Below, piece after piece: positions 57,877 through 64,000 of a stretch of 64,000 nt of DNA. The stretch is taken from NCBI GenBank assembly GCA_964019155.1, contig OZ025239.1, forward strand, positions 8,370,763-8,434,762. The letters are read 5' to 3'. The stretch's first letter is position 1, and every line of letters starts with the position of its first letter. The notes beneath the pieces are model-generated. The model was not told the origin of the DNA, made no database searches, and worked only from the letters and a program-made list of their open reading frames with translations. Both the position numbers and the translations under genes were made by a program. This stretch comes from Osedax fenrisi (taxonomy: Eukaryota > Annelida > Polychaeta > Sabellida > Siboglinidae).

Positions 57877-58711
57877 TTTCTTAATTGTCATACCACCTCT
57901 TATTCGAACTAATTACTTTATAATGGTCGACTTTATTGCTACGTTTTTATATCTAATTTATTATCTGTATATAAAAGAGTTTTTAACCTCTATACATCTG
58001 AATACGAAATGAAAACTGTACATGCCGATACTGCTTCTACTCAGATTGACAATTAATCTTTAACTGACGTATTTCCATCACAAGAAGAAATCGATGCATG
58101 GATTAAATCATTAAAATCAGTTAATATTAAATAAACCACTTTCAGTAAATTGGCTATCTTCCTAATATCACACTATACGATATTATCTACATTATTCCTA
58201 TTTTAATAGTTTAATAATTGTTATTTCAATCAAATGTGATATTGTTATAAATTATAAGTCGTTAAGTATTGTATATGATAATATAAATATTAATCTATTT
58301 AATATAAATATAGAAACTCCACTGCTTCTACCTACATATCGTATAGTATTAATTTGATTAGTATCCTAATTATCAAAATTATAAATATTCTGATTGGAAT
58401 ATGTTAACCAGGTTTCAGTAATTATAACAATGGAAAGTGTATGCTTATACTAATATAGCTAAATACATTCTCTCTAGCTCTATGCTTATACTATTTAAAA
58501 ATAATTAATTTGATCATGATTATGAACTAAGCTTCTAGCCATAATATCTATTATAGAAAAAAGTATTGTGAATGTATTAACATGACTTTATATTTATGTC
58601 ATGATAGTAACAACAACCATCTGTGAAATTAATATCAGAATCGTCATTATTATAATTTTGTTTAGAATTAGAATACGTAACATTTTATATTCTAGTGATG
58701 TATTAAATGTA

Positions 58712-59619
58712 GTGGAAGGTAACCTAATATGGACACTTTAACAATAAATGGTCTTAACATTTTATGACTCAATAGTTTTATTCAAAAATTACAATATAAT
58801 AATATTATATGATTATAGATATTATTTTGATTTTAAATTGTATTTAATATATGTATTTCATAGATATCAGGGGTTCCATACTCGGTACCCATGTCCGAAT
58901 ACGGACACCCTATATACAACTATGATACATTATTTATTATAGGTATATTATAACTTGGTACATTATTTATAATTAATTTTATGAATAATGTAATATAATT
59001 TAAGTAGTAATTAATTTATTAATTTGTATTATTTTATTAATTAATAATACCAATTAAGTATCTAAATAATAATTATTTTAGATGTAGATTTATTTCTGGT
59101 ATTAATATTATAACGCAAGCGATTTTTATGAAAATCAGAATAGTTCATACGCCGCGCGCTGATTGGCATAAATGTGTCCGTATTAAGACATATAGAGTGT
59201 CCGTATTAGGGATTATATGACCTCTAGATATATGTTTATAACTTAATGAATATTTAATAACAAATATGAATTATTATAGCAATTATATATATATATATAT
59301 ATATAATGTTTAGAATGAGGTAGTTTTTAATAATATAGTGTTATGTTTTATATCTAAACATTTGTATATTTTTGAAAAGGTTTTAAGATGATATTTTTTT
59401 TCATAAATTAAAAACTTAATATAAAAATCAGTTTATTGAATATATCAGATTTACATTAAATAATAAAAAAATAAAATATACTTATTTATACTATTGATAT
59501 AATTATGAATATTTTATTCATCATATTTTTTTGGTATGATTTATGGTTTCTGAGATACATAGAGTGTGCGTATTCGGGCACTGTCCTACGGAAATTGTCC
59601 GTATTCGGTTACTTTCCCC
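58712..59619 (-). mobile_element. 0.9-kb TA-flanked element, copy 2 (inverted)
   Basis: Read on the minus strand it begins GGGGAAAGTAACCGAATACG and ends GTTACCTTCCAC, and shares stretches such as GAAACCATAAATC and AAGACCATTTATTGTTAAAG with copy 1. TA flanks both ends. The same GTCCGTATT motif recurs near 59168, 59200 and 59600. Confidence 0.75.
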
Positions 59620-62235
59620 TATTCATTAAAACAAATTAAAAGAATTATAATAATAAAAAATAAATTTATTTATTTAAAATTAAATGAAATTATTTAATTG
59701 TGTTTCGTATAAAATTAGAATTATATTATTATTATTTGTTTCTATTAATATTTGAATTTTATAAACCCAGTTAGCTATTATCTTTCCTGATTTTGTTATA
59801 AGTGCGAGTGATTATAGGGCACAGGAAGGAATATTTCATAAAGGCGGTCCCCTATTTTTAATATATATATTAAAAAAAATAAATTAAATTGTCAGAAAAA
59901 GTAAGTATTAAAATTACTCAAAATTATACAAATCCGGTACTAAAGAAATAACTACGAAGGACAACATTATAAACAAATCAAGTGAACCTATTTTTAAAAC
60001 AAAAATTAAAAAAATTCTTAAATTAAAAAATACAAAAAAAGATGAAATAAATATTAATTATTTACATTTATAAAATAACGTCATCCATAGATACACTTGG
60101 TAAACTACGATAACGTATGATAACTATTAACTCCGACAAGAAAAAGATAAGAAAAGTAGAGTATCGATTCCGTAGGAAATGAACTCTAAAAATAATGTCT
60201 ACCAAATATATATTATGTATACGTTATGATTTTGTAGACAATATTACGATTTATGTTTATATATATTTTGCATAAAGGGGGTATCCCCCTACAAGTATTT
60301 CATGGCAAGTTGCCGGAAATATTTTAATTTTAAAACGATTTTCTATCAAGTTAACTACAATTTTAGTGGGAACCCCTTACTTTCCGGCAACTTGATTGAC
60401 AAATAATAACTTTATAGAGGGGGGGGGGGAGGTGGTATGCATTACAACTTGATAGAAAATGGTTTTAAATTACAATATTTCCGGCAAGTTGCCGGAAAAT
60501 CTTGTAGTGGGATACCCCTTTAAGGAATTCGCTCTAACTTTACTATTTTCTGATATATATTCTAAAGTTAGTGATAAACAACAGCATGTATACTATATGA
60601 CTTACGCAATTTTCCTGATTCATTAAAAAAATCACACAAAAAAAACATATCCTAAAAAATAAAACTGTAATTCCTTATAGTTCATAGACAAATCATATAT
60701 TAATAATATATATATATATTATTCACTATTATGTACCTAACTATATAATTGATTCGTTATAATACGATGCAATTTCATTAAACTGAAACAGCACTATAGT
60801 TTAAATGATTCATTGTCATCTATTACATATAACTTGAAATAGTATCCAACATATCCAGCTTACTGGTATCGATCTTCCCGTAGAGATAGAGATAATTATC
60901 TCTAGCTATCTAGCGAATCTCCATATACATTTCATAAAACTAATTATATAAGTATCCCTTCTAGATTAACCGACATTTGTGTTAGTCGGCACCCTCCTTC
61001 TTCGCCTATAGGCGTCTATAGGCGCCTATTATTTATAAATAATATGTATATCTGAAAGATAATTATCTCAATAGATTAAAATCGATATTTTAGATTTAAA
61101 TGTTATTTCATATTGAACCACGACACAATGTGATGTTCCACACGGGTCAGCTGTGGACCTCGTTTACTATATATATATATACTTCCTATTTAAATTATTA
61201 TTAAATAGTTTCATAATATTTAAAATCATATTTATGCTGATAACAGCTAACTCGCTATTACATCCAGGCACACATATGTGTTACCTATAGTTAAACACAC
61301 TCTTAATTATATGTGCGAATAGCTGACTCCATACATTCTATTAATATATGTTTATTAAGTTTCTCTTTCTTAGACCATCAACAACTTAGATTATAATTTA
61401 ACATTTTTAATCTATTTTCCTTTCTCTTATCATTAACAATTCAATTATCTTACTTCTTCCACTATTAGTAATCTTGGATTTCCTTTTAATATATCACTAA
61501 TAGTGATTCACTACTAATAGTGATTCACTATTAGTAGTAATCTCACTGTGTGGACCACACATTTATAATATAGTAGGTATAGTGTATATATATATAGTGT
61601 ATATTCAATTTATATATATATAATGAATATGATTCATACATATATTTCCATAAAATAGTGTTACATTATTTTCAATTCACATTCTCTAGTATATTGACTA
61701 ACCTAATTCCTTGCCATCATTCACTAAATAAGAATATGTCAATTAAAAACAAAAATATATTCTTCTATAGGAATTACTTAAAATATTTATCATACTGACT
61801 TTTCTACTATTTTGTATTCAGTTTTTATTCATATATAATAATATATAGTTTATTAGGTAAACAATAAATAAACAAAAATATGGAATACAAAATAGATATG
61901 AATTGACCTACCCAGATCGACATGGTACAACAATTAACATTGGGTTTACATTTAATAACAAAACGCCTCGGTTTATTCACGCCGAACATGTGTAAGCTAT
62001 TTCACGTGTGTTCACCTATTGAGGGTTACATTCTATGCACTTAATAAGTATAATATAACAGTTAATAAGTATGTTTAGGATGTCTGACTTACATTGTCTG
62101 TTCTAGGTGATGTAAGTATATTATGTGAGCTTATTATTTCATTATACGTATATCGTACGTTTTATATTTAATAACAGTACTTGAAAAAGAACTTTTATGT
62201 ATAATATATATTTCTGTGATATATATATATATAAC
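59620..62235. other. Non-coding stretch
   Basis: It contains the MITE at 60275-60520, a CCTATAGGCG hairpin near 61010 and nested ACTAATAGTGATTCACTA palindromes at 61490-61540. No gene is seen. Confidence 0.5.
60275..60520. mobile_element. TA-flanked inverted-repeat MITE
   Basis: The ends AAGGGGGTATCCCCCTACAA and, in reverse complement, AAGGGGTATCCCACTACAAG continue through TTGCCGGAAATATT and TTTTCTATCAAGTT, giving imperfect ~80-bp arms. TA flanks both ends. No coding potential is seen. Confidence 0.6.
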
Positions 62236-62500
62236 TGCCTGTGTGGCTCAGTGGCTAAGGCGTCCGACTCTCAACCAGTAGGACGCGGGTTCAAGCCTCG
62301 TCCGGACCATTACAATAAGTCTTAAAATAATATAGTGATAATATATAATTGTGTATAAATAAATGATCGGCTCTCGTTAAAACCATGGATACCTTAACAC
62401 GATAGAGGATTATAATGGACATTAGAGCCATATGGTTATAAGTGAAAACTTCATCTAAGTTCCTAGATGGGACTCCACCAAAATAACAAAATAAAAAATA
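62236..62500 (+). mobile_element. tRNA-derived SINE, copy 2 (full length)
   Basis: This copy has the best-preserved head: A box TGGCTCAGTGG and B box GGTTCAAGCC, then TCGTCCGGACCA. The body (GATCGGCTCTCGTTAAAACC) and the tail ending GGACTCCACCAAAATAACAA match copy 1. The body has lost about 15 bases around the GAAGGGACATT segment. Confidence 0.85.
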
Positions 62501-62554
62501 TAAAATATATATATATATTTATATATAAATGATAATTATTAAAATGTTAACATT

Positions 62555-62585
<31 letters not shown>

Positions 62586-63096
62586 GTGAATATCTTTATA
62601 TATATTTAATCTACTACAAAACGAATACATTTTCTTATATATTATATATAACCATATCTTCACTCTGTTATCAAAATGTTCCTCTCCTTATTTCCTAGAA
62701 CTCTAGTAAACTTTACTAAATTCTAGAACTTTTAGAAATGTGGATTCCATGGGAGTGCAATCTGCGAAACGCACTCCCTCCTACTATCCGCTCTATTATA
62801 TCTCTCTAACGATTCTTAAATCTTATTTTTTATTTTACATTTTCCTCTATAGATTATAATCTATAAACTACCCGACTTCATATTACTGTATTCGTTATTC
62901 GTGTGTTTTATTATCTTCAAAGAATTATTGTTATCCTATAGGATATAACAATATATTGTTATCGAGAAATGTTGTTGCGTAAATACAAATTGTTCTTTTA
63001 GTATTATTTTATTATTATTTTCTCCCCGAACCAACGACCCTACTTTTAGTGCAAATAAACCGTTATTCATCATCAACAGAATCATCATCATCCTAC

Positions 63097-63129
<33 letters not shown>

Positions 63130-63402
63130 GTATTATCATAATAAAGAATAACCAGCATTATTTTCAATGACTATCATTACCTAGTAGAAAATCACTGAAT
63201 CAGATAACGTAAAAAACGCACGCACAGAAATCAAATTTATGATTTAGAAGATGTTTACCGTGAATATTTGTCTACTGTATAAAACACTGCCGTACATTTG
63301 TAATATATAATAAATATATATATAAGCGTTATATTTTGTTTGAAAGTAAAACAACATAAGGATATATCTTAAAGTATATGTAGTGTAAACATACAGGTTA
63401 GT

Positions 63403-63409
<7 letters not shown>

Positions 63410-63464
<55 letters not shown>
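63410..63464. repeat. (TA)n microsatellite
   Basis: Uninterrupted TA array just before the perfect palindrome at 63503. Confidence 0.95.
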
Positions 63465-63469
<5 letters not shown>

Positions 63470-63502
63470 GGGTATACAATATTTATAAGTATATATACAT
63501 AT

Positions 63503-63581
63503 ATATATATTATCCTGCATTTTAATGTATATTCAAATGATTATATATATATAATCATTTGAATATACATTAAAATGCAGG

Positions 63582-63592
<11 letters not shown>
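63503..63592. repeat. Perfect palindrome, ~40-bp arms
   Basis: TATCCTGCATTTTAATGTAT, ATTCAAATGATTATATAT is followed immediately by its exact reverse complement. It is flanked by two (TA)n arrays. Confidence 0.9.
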
Positions 63593-63621
<29 letters not shown>

Positions 63622-64000
63622 TTGAAGTTAATAAATTAATTTATTATTTATTTAATAGTGCTACAATGTTGCTACCTATGCTACATTGTAATTATGACAT
63701 TCATTCAATATCTAGTAGGAATACCTATTACCTGTTACCTATTACGTAATAAGTATACAATAACACCGCCCCCATTACGTAACAAACACTACTCGCAGCG
63801 TAACAATGGTATCGAGTCGAGTGTCAGTTGCGTAACCTATAGCGAACAATGGGGTGGGGCATTGTTAGACGACACACCGGTGACACTACTAGCCGGGGGC
63901 GGGTGAGTGGGTCAAGTGTAGCTGACGGCATCACCGGTGTCAAGCGCATGTGTACGCTTATGTCTAGTTAGCCACCGTGTTATACACTGGGTTATACACT

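Overview
This is animal (metazoan) nuclear DNA from an intron-rich, extremely AT-rich genome. It contains spliced genes with GT/AG boundaries, a ZDHHC16-type palmitoyltransferase, a CUB/sushi extracellular gene, an L2/CR1-like LINE, a tRNA-derived SINE family, a solo LTR, many miniature inverted-repeat (MITE-like) DNA transposons, and dozens of long (TA)n arrays. The repeat content fits an invertebrate, but the sequence alone does not fix the phylum. No bacterial-style operon, CRISPR array or viral genome is visible.

Layout. 1-5000: AT-rich, with a ~470-bp inverted-repeat element at 1110-1580, a SINE tail near 2600 and a 22-bp minisatellite near 3400-3640. 5000-14700: higher GC and rich in simple repeats. 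It holds three minus-strand exons (12643-12433, 11361-11201, 6199-5996) whose splice phases (1-2, 2-1, 1-1) join into most of a CUB domain followed by a sushi domain. 14950-16050: degenerate minus-strand LINE with reverse transcriptase. 16000-30000: almost pure AT with microsatellites, a 277-bp tandem duplication, a large inverted repeat, a SINE and an inverted-repeat element. 32128-33172: the last two exons of an unrecognised plus-strand gene with very AT-rich codons. 33200-47400: a graveyard of DNA transposons (two hAT-like elements, one with another element nested inside it, a Harbinger-like MITE and a TTAA-flanked element) plus a solo LTR. 47400-56800: a six-exon minus-strand ZDHHC16-like gene whose introns hold minisatellites, MITEs and a SINE. 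56800-64000: AT-rich, with the second copy of a 0.9-kb TA-flanked element, a SINE, palindromes and microsatellites.

The genes are unrelated in function: a membrane S-acyltransferase, an extracellular CUB/sushi protein and a lysine/asparagine-rich tail of unknown function. I found no clear new multi-gene system. The best leads are (i) a 19-bp minisatellite carrying about 28 AP-1-type TGACTCA sites in a ZDHHC16 intron, (ii) an inverted-repeat family with 7-9 bp target duplications present at five intact sites, one related element apparently having grown a minisatellite out of its end, and (iii) two 0.9-kb elements built around an iterated GTCCGTATT motif. All reading was by eye. Exon edges rest on splice-site plus phase agreement, and family names rest on remembered motifs, not on searches.
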